A DNA stretch of 64,000 bases from JABDIP01 sp965237625 (GTDB taxonomy: Bacteria; Pseudomonadota; Alphaproteobacteria; DSM-16000; Inquilinaceae), in assembly GCA_965237625.1 (NCBI GenBank), contig CBDEGD010000012.1, positions 1 to 64,000 of the forward strand, in the 5' to 3' direction. Below, piece by piece: positions 1-8,369 of this stretch; position 1 is the first letter of the stretch; every line of letters begins with the position of its first letter. Below the pieces are notes generated by a model. It worked only from the letters and a program-made list of their open reading frames with translations, was not told the origin of the DNA and ran no database searches. Both the position numbers and the translations under genes were made by a program.

Positions 1-821
1 TCGCGGGTGCGGCCGGGGGCATAGACCATCTTGATGCCCTTGCCACCCAGCACCCGCCGCAGCACCGCGCGGTGACCGAGCTTGAAGGTCGGCTTGTGCA
101 CATAGAACTCGTCCGGATCGACGGCGCCCTGGACCACGTTCTCGCCGAGCCCGTAGGCGCCGGTGATGAACACCGCGTCGCGGAAGCCGGTCTCGGTATC
201 GATGGAGAACATCACCCCGCTGGAGGACAGATCGGCGCGCACCATCTTCATCACGCAGGCCGACAGCGCGACCTTGAAATGGTCGAAGCCCTGATCGATG
301 CGGTATGAGATCGCCCGGTCGGTGAACAGCGACGCGTTGCAGCGCTTCACCGCGTCGATCAGCATCTCCTCGCCATGGACGTTGAGATAGGTGTCGTGCT
401 GGCCGGCGAAGCTGGCGGTCGGCAAATCCTCCGCGGTGGCGGAGCTGCGCACGGCGACGCTGAGATCCTCGCCATATTCCGCGACCAGCGTGCGCCAGGC
501 TTCCAGGATCTGTTCGCGCATGGCGTCGGTCAGCCCGGCGGCATAGACGATCTCGCGCGCTCTTCGCCCGGCGGCGGCCAGGGCGCGGACATCAGCCTTG
601 TCCAGATCGTCCAGCAGGGAATGCAACTCGCCCCAGGCATCGGCCTCGGTCAAGGCGGTGCGGAACGCCTCCGCCGTCACCGCAAAGCCGTTCGGCAGGC
701 TGACACCCAGCGGCGCCAGCTCGCGATACATCTCGCCCAGGGAGGCGTTCTTGCCGCCGACGATGGGCACGTCGCCTATGCCGAGTTCTTCGAACCAACG
801 GATGTAACGGGAGTCTGACAT
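1..821 (-). CDS. ppsA: Phosphoenolpyruvate synthase, N-terminal part (runs off window start)
   Basis: The reverse strand from an ATG at 821 stays open to the window edge, giving about 273 residues of the N-terminal nucleotide-binding domain of PEP synthase, which makes PEP from pyruvate and ATP (gluconeogenesis, cytoplasm). Visible family features are the opening SRYIRWFEELG, the GGKNASLGEM loop near residue 23, the AVRSSATAEDLPTASFAGQ block around residue 125-145 that binds ATP phosphates, and FITGAYGLGENVVQGAVDPD further on. The phospho-histidine and PEP-binding domains would lie beyond position 1. It is divergent from the DUF3775 gene; the shared spacer holds an FNR/FixK-like box. Pyruvate phosphate dikinase is a relative, but the N-terminus reads as PpsA. 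Confidence 0.93.
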   Translation of the reverse strand, partial: MSDSRYIRWFEELGIGDVPIVGGKNASLGEMYRELAPLGVSLPNGFAVTAEAFRTALTEADAWGELHSLLDDLDKADVRALAAAGRRAREIVYAAGLTDAMREQILEAWRTLVAEYGEDLSVAVRSSATAEDLPTASFAGQHDTYLNVHGEEMLIDAVKRCNASLFTDRAISYRIDQGFDHFKVALSACVMKMVRADLSSSGVMFSIDTETGFRDAVFITGAYGLGENVVQGAVDPDEFYVHKPTFKLGHRAVLRRVLGGKGIKMVYAPGRTR

Positions 822-927
822 CGTGGCCTCCACGGGGTGCCGCACCGAGCGGGGTGATCCTTGCGGACGCCATAGACGGGTCCGCCTCGTTCGGAGCAGA
901 AAATGACCGCTTTCGCCCGGCGGCCCC

Positions 928-941
928 ATGATTTGGATCAA
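928..941 (-). promoter_or_regulatory. FNR/FixK-type box
   Basis: On the minus strand the sequence reads TTGAT-CCAA-ATCAT, one base away from the TTGAT-N4-ATCAA consensus of FNR/FixK regulators. It lies 107 bases upstream of the ppsA ATG and 57 bases upstream of the DUF3775 GTG, so it could serve either gene. The same asymmetric form (second half RTCAT, followed by a G-rich stretch) occurs at 12035-12048 and 50701-50714. Binding is inferred. Confidence 0.5.
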
Positions 942-997
942 TGGCGTGCCAGGGTGCCGGGAGCACCATGGGTCAGAGACAAGCAGGAGGATCCGAC

Positions 998-1369
998 GTG
1001 GACAATCTCAGCGCCGAGAAAGTCGCCTACATCATCGCCAAAGCCAGGGAATTCGACGTCAAGGTCGAGCCGGTCGCCCCCGACCCGGGCTCGAACCCAT
1101 CCGACGATGACGAGTTGGATGTGTTGGAGGATTTCGCCGCCGACCCGACCTATGACGAGCTGCTATCGGCGATCCGCGCGTTGAACCGCGACGAGCAGAT
1201 CGAGCTGGTCGCCCTCACCTGGATCGGCCGCGGCAGTTTTTCCGCCGGACAATGGGCCGAGGCCATCGCCGAAGCCCGCGACGCCCATAACGACCACACG
1301 GCGGAATATCTGACCGGCATCCCGCTGCTGAGCGACTATCTGGAGGAAGGCCTGTCGGCGATGGGCTGA
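998..1369 (+). CDS. DUF3775 domain protein
   Basis: A 123-residue acidic cytoplasmic protein of the DUF3775 family, known from alphaproteobacteria, with no established function. The family core is visible as YDELLSAIRALNRDEQIELVALTWIGRG followed by a helical stretch ending in YLEEGLSAMG. I chose the GTG at 998 because a perfect AGGAGG lies at 985-990 with 7-base spacing. An upstream ATG at 941 would add 19 residues without similarity to the family and has no ribosome site. It has no signal peptide or membrane segment. Its neighbour ppsA is divergent, and an FNR-like box lies between them. Function unknown. Confidence 0.85.
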   Translation: MDNLSAEKVAYIIAKAREFDVKVEPVAPDPGSNPSDDDELDVLEDFAADPTYDELLSAIRALNRDEQIELVALTWIGRGSFSAGQWAEAIAEARDAHNDHTAEYLTGIPLLSDYLEEGLSAMG

Positions 1370-1543
1370 GCCTGAGTGGGGTACGAGGCGAAGCGGCTCT
1401 AATCTCCCGATCCTGCAGCCCGTGGGCACGAATTCCGGGATCGCCGCGACAACCCGCCCGGGAGCAGCCTCAACATCACGCTCGACGGGTGGACCTGGCA
1501 ACGCCCGATCTGGAATTCCCGGATCCGGGTGAGGGCCTCGCAA

Positions 1544-1577
1544 CGAAAAGACACCGCGCGGATTTCGCCGCGCGGTG
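1544..1577 (-). terminator. Rho-independent terminator of the beta-propeller gene
   Basis: A perfect 10-bp stem (CACCGCGCGG at 1552-1561 pairing with 1568-1577) encloses a 6-base loop. On the minus strand it is followed by TCTTTTC. It sits 26 bases after the stop codon of the beta-propeller gene. Confidence 0.8.
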
Positions 1578-1602
1578 CTTCAGGTTGAAGTCTGGTGGAG
1601 GC

Positions 1603-2973
1603 TTACAGGTCGAACCCGACAAGGCCGAGGAAATTGTAGGCGCCAGGGCCGGTCTCGGTCGCGGCTTCAATCTTGAACTCGTCGGCCAGCGTCAGGGAGC
1701 CGGAGTCCGAGATGTTGAAGGCAGCAATCCCGAATGTCTGGTAGGCGCCGAGGTTGTACATGAACAGACCGTCAGCGGTGATGAACATGTCCTTCGTATC
1801 ACCGGCCGGGGTGCCAGCGGCCCGCGTGACATAGGCGGTCTCTGCCCGGTCACCGACCTGGGTGACGTTGCCATCGGCATCGATGCTGAATTCGCTGATC
1901 AGGTTGCCGCCGAAACTCGAGACGTAGAGTTTGTCTCCGTCGGGGTTGATATGTGTCCAGCAGGCCTCATCGATGTCGTCACCGTCGCCGGTGCCGAAAT
2001 TGCCGATCTTGGTCACGCTGGAGCCATCGTCGGTCAGGACCGTCAGGCTGTGATCACGCAGTTCAGGCGTCAGGTTGAAGTTCGACACGAACAGATTGTC
2101 CGTGTTGCGATCCCAGTCGATCCCAATGGTCCCGGAGATGCCGGCCTGCTCGAAGTGGCGGCGGTTGCTGACGGAGCCGGCGTCGAAATCGTAGACGTAG
2201 ACACGGCTGGGCTTTTGCTCCGTCGGGACGGCGGTGCCGAAATGGGCGATACCCCATGTCGAGACCGCGAGCTTGGTGCCGTCACGGTTGAAGGTTACCG
2301 TGGTCGGGCCGCCGTTGGTGCCGCTGTAAGTGTCCAGCGTGCCTTCCGGCGTCAGCTCACCCTTGGCGGCGTTGAACGAGAACAGGGTGATGTTGCGGTC
2401 GTCAAGCACGCCCTCATGGCCGCCGCCTTCGGCATGGAACGCGGCATCGGGGTACATTTCGATCGCCCCTTCTCCCGGACCGCCTTTCTGCACATTCGGG
2501 TTGTTCCACTGGTTGCCGACAACGACCCAGTACTCGTCTGAATCGCCTTTCCGGGTGTAGGTGAGGCTGGCCGGCCGTTCGCCACCGGAGCCGACATTCC
2601 TGAGGCCGCTGAGCTCACCGGTCTCCTCGTCGACGGAGAACACGGAGATGGTGTCGCCACCGGCGTTCACGACCAACAGATTGCCGTCGATCAACTGGAT
2701 AGCGCCTTGGCTATCGAAATCACCGGCCGCATCGCCGCCCGCGGCCCGATTTGCCCCGCCCATGGCCTCCGTCGCGTAGGCGGTTTGCTCACCGAGCGTA
2801 CCGTCCTCGTGCCGCGCGATGGCGATCACCTGGTTGGCGCCCTCGCCGTTGAGACTCGTGTACAGGTAGCCGGCGACGTTATTCTCCAACCCGACCGCGA
2901 TAACCTGGCTCGACAGAGTAACCGCAGACAATGCGATCAACGAAATCGAGGCATACAAGCCGCTTTTCTTCAT
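1603..2973 (-). CDS. Secreted beta-propeller protein, lactonase-like
   Basis: A 456-residue protein with a clear Sec signal peptide (MKKSGLYASISLIALSAVTL, cleavage likely after residue 26) and then repeated beta-propeller blades, for example GGDTISVFSVDEETGELSG, NITLFSFNAAKGELTPEG and NLISEFSIDADGNVTQVGD. The pattern 'name-value-feature' of these blades matches the lactonase / YVTN seven-bladed propeller fold (6-phosphogluconolactonase superfamily), but a periplasmic location argues against a role in the pentose phosphate pathway. Substrate is unknown. It is divergent from a LysR-type regulator across a 210-bp spacer, so that regulator may control it. A strong terminator follows. Fold assignment is fairly sure, activity is not. 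Confidence 0.8.
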   Translation of the reverse strand: MKKSGLYASISLIALSAVTLSSQVIAVGLENNVAGYLYTSLNGEGANQVIAIARHEDGTLGEQTAYATEAMGGANRAAGGDAAGDFDSQGAIQLIDGNLLVVNAGGDTISVFSVDEETGELSGLRNVGSGGERPASLTYTRKGDSDEYWVVVGNQWNNPNVQKGGPGEGAIEMYPDAAFHAEGGGHEGVLDDRNITLFSFNAAKGELTPEGTLDTYSGTNGGPTTVTFNRDGTKLAVSTWGIAHFGTAVPTEQKPSRVYVYDFDAGSVSNRRHFEQAGISGTIGIDWDRNTDNLFVSNFNLTPELRDHSLTVLTDDGSSVTKIGNFGTGDGDDIDEACWTHINPDGDKLYVSSFGGNLISEFSIDADGNVTQVGDRAETAYVTRAAGTPAGDTKDMFITADGLFMYNLGAYQTFGIAAFNISDSGSLTLADEFKIEAATETGPGAYNFLGLVGFDL

Positions 2974-3183
2974 GACTAATACCCTTCATGTTTTGAAGCG
3001 TCGGGATCGACGGCAATGATGATTTTCGTCTTCCGATGCACTTCCATTTGAGACGATTTCAACTTACGAGACCCTCGAGGCGGTCTCCAATGCCGTTGGG
3101 ATCTTGTTTCGATGCATTTTGGGTATCGTCCGCATTGGGCTAGGGTGGTGTCCTTACGGCGTTCGCTTGAGAGGCGCTGAAAG

Positions 3184-4080
3184 ATGGAGATGCACCAGAT
3201 CCGCTATTTTCTGGCGGTCTGCGATACCTTGAACTTCACCCGCGGGGCGACAGCGTGCAACGTCAGCCAACCGGCGCTGACGCGAGCGGTTCGGGCGCTT
3301 GAAGACGAATTGGGTGGGGGCCTGTTCAACCGTGAGCGAAACAATACCCACCTGACCGAGCTGGGCAATCTGATGCGGCCCTATTTGGCCGAGGTCTATG
3401 CGCAAGCCACTGCCGCCAAGGCCCAGGCCGACAAGTTCGGGCGGCTTGACGGTGTGCGGCTGAAGATAGGGGCGATGTGTACGATCGGCCCGGCGTTGAT
3501 TTCGGATTTACTGATCGCCTACTCGGCCGCTCACCCGGGCGTCGAGATCGAAATCGTGGCCGACGCCGGCCGCGTCATCGACGCGGCCCTAAGGCGAGGC
3601 GACATAGAAGTCGCTTTGTACGGCCTGCCCGAAGAACTAGACGATCAGTTCCATGTGATGCCTCTGTATCGCGAATCCTTCGTCATTGTGGTGAACCGCC
3701 ATCATCGCTTGGCAAATGTCGCCGAAGCGCGGGCCGGCGATTTGGATGGCGAGCGATATGTCAGCCGGGCGAATTGCGAGTTCTACGACTACGCCGGCCG
3801 CATCCTGATCGCGGCCGGGTCAACGCTGAACCGCGTGTTCAGCAGCGAACGCGACGATTGGGTTCAAGGGATGATCGCGGCGGGCCTTGGTCTGGGATTG
3901 TTTCCCGAGCTGTCGGTCACCGCACCCGAGTTGCTCGCGAGACCACTGGTCGACCCTGAAATAAGGCGCACGATCAACCTGGTCACAGCACGGGGCCGGC
4001 CGCATTCACCCGCGGTCGGCGCGTTTCTGCAAGCCGCGCGACGACACGAATGGCCAGATCCTGTCTCCGACGCCGGGTGA
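3184..4080 (+). CDS. LysR-family transcriptional regulator
   Basis: A 298-residue LysR-type regulator. Residues 1-60 form the winged helix-turn-helix (QIRYFLAVCDTLNFTRGATA, then NVSQPALTRAVRALEDELGG), followed by a linker helix and a periplasmic-binding-protein-like effector domain from about residue 88 (VRLKIGAMCTIGPALISDLL). The ATG at 3184 gives the usual start three residues before the HTH. It is divergent from the secreted beta-propeller gene, the classical LysR arrangement, so that gene is its most likely target. The downstream racemase is separated by 377 bases and looks independent. Effector unknown. Confidence 0.9.
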   Translation: MEMHQIRYFLAVCDTLNFTRGATACNVSQPALTRAVRALEDELGGGLFNRERNNTHLTELGNLMRPYLAEVYAQATAAKAQADKFGRLDGVRLKIGAMCTIGPALISDLLIAYSAAHPGVEIEIVADAGRVIDAALRRGDIEVALYGLPEELDDQFHVMPLYRESFVIVVNRHHRLANVAEARAGDLDGERYVSRANCEFYDYAGRILIAAGSTLNRVFSSERDDWVQGMIAAGLGLGLFPELSVTAPELLARPLVDPEIRRTINLVTARGRPHSPAVGAFLQAARRHEWPDPVSDAG

Positions 4081-4457
4081 TTCGTTCGATAGTAAGCGCC
4101 GGCTCTAATGTCCTTCAGCGTCTGGATCAATGCATGTTGAATGTCCGCTGAACCGCAAGCATCAGACCAGATTGCGGCGGGGAGGAATTACGATGACAGT
4201 TTACTAAATCCCCATTTCTTGCCGGATATTGAAAGTGCCAGGCTCAATTGATAGTTCCAATGAGACACTCATGAATGTTCCAACAGCCGGCTTAAAACGA
4301 GTCGCTTTCAAATCAATGGGGTCAGAGTCGATTGATTTACGGCGAATACCAGCAGCAGGATCGCCGTTCTGGACGGCGGCAGCGAGCGCGTTAGGATTGT
4401 GGGTCGTGTCACCGCCCGTTTGCCGAGGCGGCCAGCCGGGAGCTCTCAGGGATCGTT
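4081..4457 (+). other. Intergenic stretch with orphan start site and foldback remnant
   Basis: No gene is supported in these 377 bases. A strong ribosome site GGGGAGGA (4179-4186) leads to an ATG at 4193 that is closed after four codons (MTVY, stop at 4205-4207). The sequence after it is more AT-rich than its surroundings. At 4310-4338 an 8-bp inverted repeat (AAATCAAT/ATTGATTT) surrounds GGGGTCAGAGTCG, a sequence of the kind often seen beside REP-associated (RAYT) transposase elements. I read this as the scar of a mobile element that truncated a gene, or a leader peptide. Neither is proven. Confidence 0.35.
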
Positions 4458-5150
4458 ATGCCTCAACACATCGGTATCGTCGCCTGCTCCGCCGAAGGCG
4501 CTTCGCTGTGCTATCGAACCATCTGCACCGAAGGCGCGGAGCTTCTCGGCACGCATGGCCATCCCGAAATCTCCATGCACACGCCGTCCCTCGCCGACTA
4601 CATGGCCTGCATCGACCGTGACGACTGGGGGGGTGTCGGTGAGATCATGCTCGCCTCAGCGCACAAGCTGGCGAGTGCCGGGGCCGATTTCCTGATCTGC
4701 CCGGACAATACGATCCATCAGGCCTTTGCGCATGTGGAGCGGCGATCACCCCTGCCCTGGCTGCACATTGCCGAGATCGTCGCCGATGAGGCCGTTTCGC
4801 GCGGGTTCAGGCGCCTCGCTTTGACCGGAACGCGCTGGCTGGTCGAAAGCGACGTCTACCCGGAGAAGTTCGCCGCGCGCGGTTTGGCGTTCGAGCGCCC
4901 GGACAGCGCCGAGCGCAAGGAACTCAATCGCATCATCACGGATGAGTTGGTGCGTGGGGTGTTCAAGCCCGAGGCGACCGCCGCCTTTCAGCGGGTTATT
5001 GCCCGGCTGAAGGACGAAGGCTGCGACGCCGTGATCCTCGGCTGCACCGAGATCCCGCTGATCATCAGCGACTCGAATTCACCGCTGCCGACGCTCGACT
5101 CGACCCGCTTGCTGGCGCGTGCCGCCCTGCGCCGGGCGATGGTGGGCTGA
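4458..5150 (+). CDS. Aspartate/glutamate racemase family protein
   Basis: A 230-residue cytoplasmic protein of the Asp/Glu/hydantoin racemase superfamily, which interconverts amino-acid enantiomers with two catalytic cysteines. Both are visible: ADFLICPDNTIHQAF near residue 80 and AVILGCTEIPLII near residue 195. The N-terminus has the IGIVACSAEGASLCYR loop typical of the family. Length is normal for aspartate racemase (about 230). The start ATG at 4458 is preceded by a GGGA-type site. It is convergent with hypX, 9 bases apart. Which amino acid it uses cannot be told from sequence. Confidence 0.88.
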   Translation: MPQHIGIVACSAEGASLCYRTICTEGAELLGTHGHPEISMHTPSLADYMACIDRDDWGGVGEIMLASAHKLASAGADFLICPDNTIHQAFAHVERRSPLPWLHIAEIVADEAVSRGFRRLALTGTRWLVESDVYPEKFAARGLAFERPDSAERKELNRIITDELVRGVFKPEATAAFQRVIARLKDEGCDAVILGCTEIPLIISDSNSPLPTLDSTRLLARAALRRAMVG

Positions 5151-5159
5151 GCCGGTCCC

Positions 5160-6866
5160 CTATGACGCCTTTTTCCGCCCCTGCAGCCGGCGGTCGCGAT
5201 GGCGGGCGATAGTGATGCCGGTGCGCGATTTGCCGATCTTGTGGACGAAGTTGTAGCGGGCGATGTGATAGCTCGGATTGGCGCCGTAGAAGTTCACCCG
5301 CATCTTCGCCAGTTCTTCGTCACGGTATTGCTGCAGCGGTTTCTCCGCCTCGTCGGATGCGCGCCGCTTGGCCTTCGCCTTCAGCATCGCGTCCAGCGTC
5401 GGCTCGTTGACCAGGGTCTCAGCGCGCTGCCGCATCTCGGCCACGAAATCTTCGCGGCCCGCGGACAGCTTGGCATCCGCCAGGCCCAGATCAACCGCCT
5501 CGTCGGCCCCCATGGGCAGGCGCGCATCGATGATCCGCTTTGCATTCTCCTCGCCGGCGCAGCGCGGCAGATGATAGGTCCAGAACTCCGAGCCGTGCAG
5601 ATTGCCCATGTCCTTGTAGTGCGGGCTGAGCACCACGCTGGAACGCAGCCAGACCTGATCGGTGGCGCGGGCCAGGAAGACGCCGCCGGCGCCGGCATTG
5701 CCCTGCAGCGCCGCGACGGTCATGTGGGTATCGGTGCGGATGATCGCCTCGGCCAGATCGTCGATGGCGTTGATGTTGCGCCAGCTCTCGTCGCCCGGGC
5801 TCTCCGCCGCCTCGATAAGGTTGAGATGGATGCCGTTCGACCAGTATTCGTATCCGCCCATCAGCACGATGACCTTGGTGTCGCGCTTGCAGGCCTCGCG
5901 ATAGGTGGCCAGCAGCCGCTCGCACTGCGCCGTGCTCATGGCGCCGTTGTAGAAGTCGAACTCCAGGTAGCCGACGCCGTCCTTCTCGGAATAGCTGATC
6001 TCCTGGTAGCCCTTCTCATGGTCCACCGGGAATTCCTCGACGCCGTCCAGATCGTCCGCCAGCAGCATGGTCGCCGGCAGCTTGAAGGGGTCCTTGTGCT
6101 CCTTGTCGCGCAGTTGCCCGATCCAGACCGCGCCATCGGTGGTCGCGCGGCAGATCGCCGGGCCGCTGCGGGCGATGATGGCGCCCGGCTCGCCGGTCAG
6201 ACCGGAGGCCGGGCGCGGATCGTGCAGAAAGACCGTGCGGTTGCGCAGAGTGTTTTTGACGCCGGGCGCACCATCGGCGCTCAGCAGCTTGCGCATCACC
6301 GTTTCGGTGTCGTCCCGGCGCCAGTCGATGGCCCGGTCGGCCTGCTTGGCCGGCGGACGCTCGATGCCTCGCTCCCGCTTCCAGACCTGATCGGGCGCCG
6401 GCGGTCCGTCGCCGCGCTCGACGCGCCCCACCGCGTCCAGCACCGCCGCGACGGCCGCCTCGGTGACCTCATTGCGGTAGAGGCTCGATTTGCTGGCATT
6501 GCGCATGGGGAAGCTGGCAGCGGCCCAGATCGGGCCCGCATCCATCTCCGCTTCCGCCTGCAGCACGGTGACGCCCCAGACCGGCTCTTCATTGAGGATT
6601 GCCCAGTCGATCGCCGCCGGGCCGCGGTCGCCGGGAATGCCGGGATGCACGATCAGGCACAGATGCCGGCTGAAGATGCTTTCCGGGATCGCCCGTTTCA
6701 GGAATGGCGCCAGGATCAAATCGGGCGCGTAAAGATCGACCGCCTCCTGGGAGACCGCGTCGTCGATGTCCAGTTCGACGCTTATCTCATGGCCACGGCC
6801 GGTGAGTTCGACGAACAGGCGCTGACTCAGGCTGTTGAAGCCGCTGGCGATAACGAGAATGCGCAT
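5160..6866 (-). CDS. hypX: HypX/HoxX-type formyl-THF to CO enzyme
   Basis: A 568-residue two-domain protein. Residues 1 to about 260 are a formyltransferase-like domain (start MRILVIASGFNSLSQRLFVE, with HPGIPGDRGPAAIDWAI near residue 93). About 290-520 is a crotonase-type domain with YWSNGIHLNLIEAAESPGDE, SWRNINAIDDLAEAIIRT, GNAGAGGVFLARATD and PHYKDMGNLHGSEFWTYHLP. These are hallmark HypX motifs. Known HypX enzymes move the formyl group of N10-formyl-tetrahydrofolate to CoA and release CO, the ligand for the [NiFe]-hydrogenase iron under aerobic conditions. It is the last gene of the focA-fdh-hypC-hypD-hypX cluster, 36 bases after hypD. No hydrogenase subunit is nearby, so the fate of any CO here is open. 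Confidence 0.92.
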   Translation of the reverse strand: MRILVIASGFNSLSQRLFVELTGRGHEISVELDIDDAVSQEAVDLYAPDLILAPFLKRAIPESIFSRHLCLIVHPGIPGDRGPAAIDWAILNEEPVWGVTVLQAEAEMDAGPIWAAASFPMRNASKSSLYRNEVTEAAVAAVLDAVGRVERGDGPPAPDQVWKRERGIERPPAKQADRAIDWRRDDTETVMRKLLSADGAPGVKNTLRNRTVFLHDPRPASGLTGEPGAIIARSGPAICRATTDGAVWIGQLRDKEHKDPFKLPATMLLADDLDGVEEFPVDHEKGYQEISYSEKDGVGYLEFDFYNGAMSTAQCERLLATYREACKRDTKVIVLMGGYEYWSNGIHLNLIEAAESPGDESWRNINAIDDLAEAIIRTDTHMTVAALQGNAGAGGVFLARATDQVWLRSSVVLSPHYKDMGNLHGSEFWTYHLPRCAGEENAKRIIDARLPMGADEAVDLGLADAKLSAGREDFVAEMRQRAETLVNEPTLDAMLKAKAKRRASDEAEKPLQQYRDEELAKMRVNFYGANPSYHIARYNFVHKIGKSRTGITIARHRDRRLQGRKKAS

Positions 6867-6902
6867 GAATGGGGGATCCCTGGCTGCCGAATACGGCCTG
6901 CT

Positions 6903-8009
6903 CTATGACGCCGCAATCGTCCAGGGCACCGCCGCGTCGCCGCCTTGCGGTGGCGACCGCCCATAGGCACAGGCGTCCTGGTTTAGAAAGGCAAGACACA
7001 TTCCGGGTCCGTCATCTGCCGTACAAATCAGCCCTAGATCCCGGCCCTCGGCAGAAGCGCCGGTGGACGAGCCGATACCGAACCGGATCTCAGCATCGTG
7101 TTCGGCATAGGCGGATTTGACCCGGAAGGCGCTATACGGCACGTGACCGAGCCCTCGCCATTCAAAGGTGCGGCGTAGCTCGAATACATCGCTGACCAGC
7201 GCCTGGGACTTGCCATTGCCGCCTTCGGTCACGGCCCGGCTGTACTGGTTTTCCACCACATAGCGACCTTCATTGACCTGTCGCACAAGCATCAGCGCCG
7301 CCTGCATGACATCGAGCGGCTCAAAGCCTGCCACCACCACCGGCTTCTGGAATTCCTCGGCAAAGAAGGCATAGGGCTGGCTACCGATGACGGCGCTGGC
7401 ATGGGCCGGGCCGAGAAATCCGTCGACGGACCTGACATCCAAATCACCGATTCCCGCCGACTCAAAAAGGTAATGGATCGCGGCCGGGGTCAGCAGATGA
7501 TTGCAGAATACGCTGAAATTTTTCAGCCCTTCGGATTTGGCCCGACGCAGGGCCACGGCCGTGGGCGCCGTCGCGGTCTCGAACCCGGTGGCAAAGAACA
7601 CGATCTCGCGGCCGGGATTGTCGCGGGCGATCTGAAGGACCTCCTGAACCGACCGAACCAGTTGGATGTCGCTACTCTTCGGCTTGGATCGGAACAGGCC
7701 GCGACGCTTGGGCTCGACCGCCTGGATCATGTTTGCGTAAGCGCATACGATCGCACCATGCCGCTCGCTCAGGGCCAGAGCTTCCGCGATCCGATGCTGC
7801 GGCAGGACACAGACTGGGCATCCCGGTCCGCGCAGAAATTGGACGTTTTCCGGCATCAGCCCCTGGATACCGAACTGAAGGATGGCGCGGGTATGCGCGC
7901 CACAGACCTCCATGAAGCGGTACCGGGACTCCGGATCGACCTCGTTGACAAGCTGATCGGCCAATTGCTCGGCCAGATCCTGCCTGCGGAACTGTTGCCC
8001 TAAGTTCAT
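6903..8009 (-). CDS. HypD-like protein with altered C-terminal Fe-S region
   Basis: A 368-residue HypD homologue. HypD with HypC is the scaffold on which the Fe(CN)2CO unit of [NiFe] hydrogenases is built. The N-terminal half keeps EVCGAHT (C36), RGPGCPVCVLPQ (C64, C67), FFATGFETATAP, PVVVAGFEPLDVMQA and ENQYSRAV, as in true HypD. Differences: CGTHT is CGAHT, and the usual FxCPGHVS is FLGPAHAS. The C-terminal block that normally carries CxCGE, PxDCxLF and CTP, ligands of the [4Fe-4S] cluster, is absent; only a GMCLAFLNQDACAYG remnant remains. No alternative frame restores it. The ATG at 8009 overlaps the hypC-like stop (ATGA); an upstream start at 8042 is less likely. Role inferred to be altered. 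Confidence 0.88.
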   Translation of the reverse strand: MNLGQQFRRQDLAEQLADQLVNEVDPESRYRFMEVCGAHTRAILQFGIQGLMPENVQFLRGPGCPVCVLPQHRIAEALALSERHGAIVCAYANMIQAVEPKRRGLFRSKPKSSDIQLVRSVQEVLQIARDNPGREIVFFATGFETATAPTAVALRRAKSEGLKNFSVFCNHLLTPAAIHYLFESAGIGDLDVRSVDGFLGPAHASAVIGSQPYAFFAEEFQKPVVVAGFEPLDVMQAALMLVRQVNEGRYVVENQYSRAVTEGGNGKSQALVSDVFELRRTFEWRGLGHVPYSAFRVKSAYAEHDAEIRFGIGSSTGASAEGRDLGLICTADDGPGMCLAFLNQDACAYGRSPPQGGDAAVPWTIAAS

Positions 8010-8254
8010 GCGGCGAGAATCCGGCCATTGGAGTCTCGGCAATCGCCACCCGCGATCTTCGCCAGGGTGGTCTTGGCCTCTTCTGTATTGATCTTCGCAA
8101 CCGCAAATCCGACATCGACGAGCACATAATCGCCAACGGAGACGGTGTCCAAAAGCTCCACCGAAACTTCGTGCTTGGCACCGGCGAAACCTACGATAGC
8201 AGTGCCGGAATCGCCATGGACTTCCATAACGGCGGCAGGAACTGCATGAGACAT
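8006..8254 (-). CDS. HypC-like protein lacking Cys2 and the conserved His
   Basis: An 82-residue HypC/HupF/HoxL-family protein. The family core is clear: VGDYVLVDVGFAVAKINTEE followed by AKTTLAKIAGG. True HypC begins MCLAIP and carries VHVGFAI; the N-terminal Cys and this His are the residues proposed to hold the iron with HypD. Here the start reads MSHAVPA (Cys2 replaced by Ser) and VLVDVGF (His replaced by Asp47). The start at 8254 is fixed by GGGGG at 8260-8264 with about 5-base spacing; an ATG seven codons upstream has no such site and would still not supply the Cys. It overlaps the hypD-like gene by ATGA, so the two are translationally coupled. Confidence 0.87.
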   Translation of the reverse strand: MSHAVPAAVMEVHGDSGTAIVGFAGAKHEVSVELLDTVSVGDYVLVDVGFAVAKINTEEAKTTLAKIAGGDCRDSNGRILAA

Positions 8255-8369
8255 TTTATCCCCCAAGAAAATCACTTTTGAATTTTGCTAGGAGGTAATT
8301 TGTCAGGTATTTGTGTAATTAGACTTAATAATACTGGCTAATGTCCATTAACCATTCTCACGGTCTACT

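Noticed and set aside
5199..6908. A 569-codon plus-strand frame opposite hypX
   Set aside because: Shadow of hypX, whose both domains are complete on the minus strand; no ribosome site or domain on the plus strand.
5160..8254. Conventional [NiFe]-hydrogenase maturation cluster
   Set aside because: hypA, B, E, F and all hydrogenase subunits are missing from the window, and the HypC/HypD active residues are altered.
8285..8294. AGGAGG on the plus strand between fdh and hypC-like genes
   Set aside because: No plus-strand start or product follows; the strand is antisense to the cluster.
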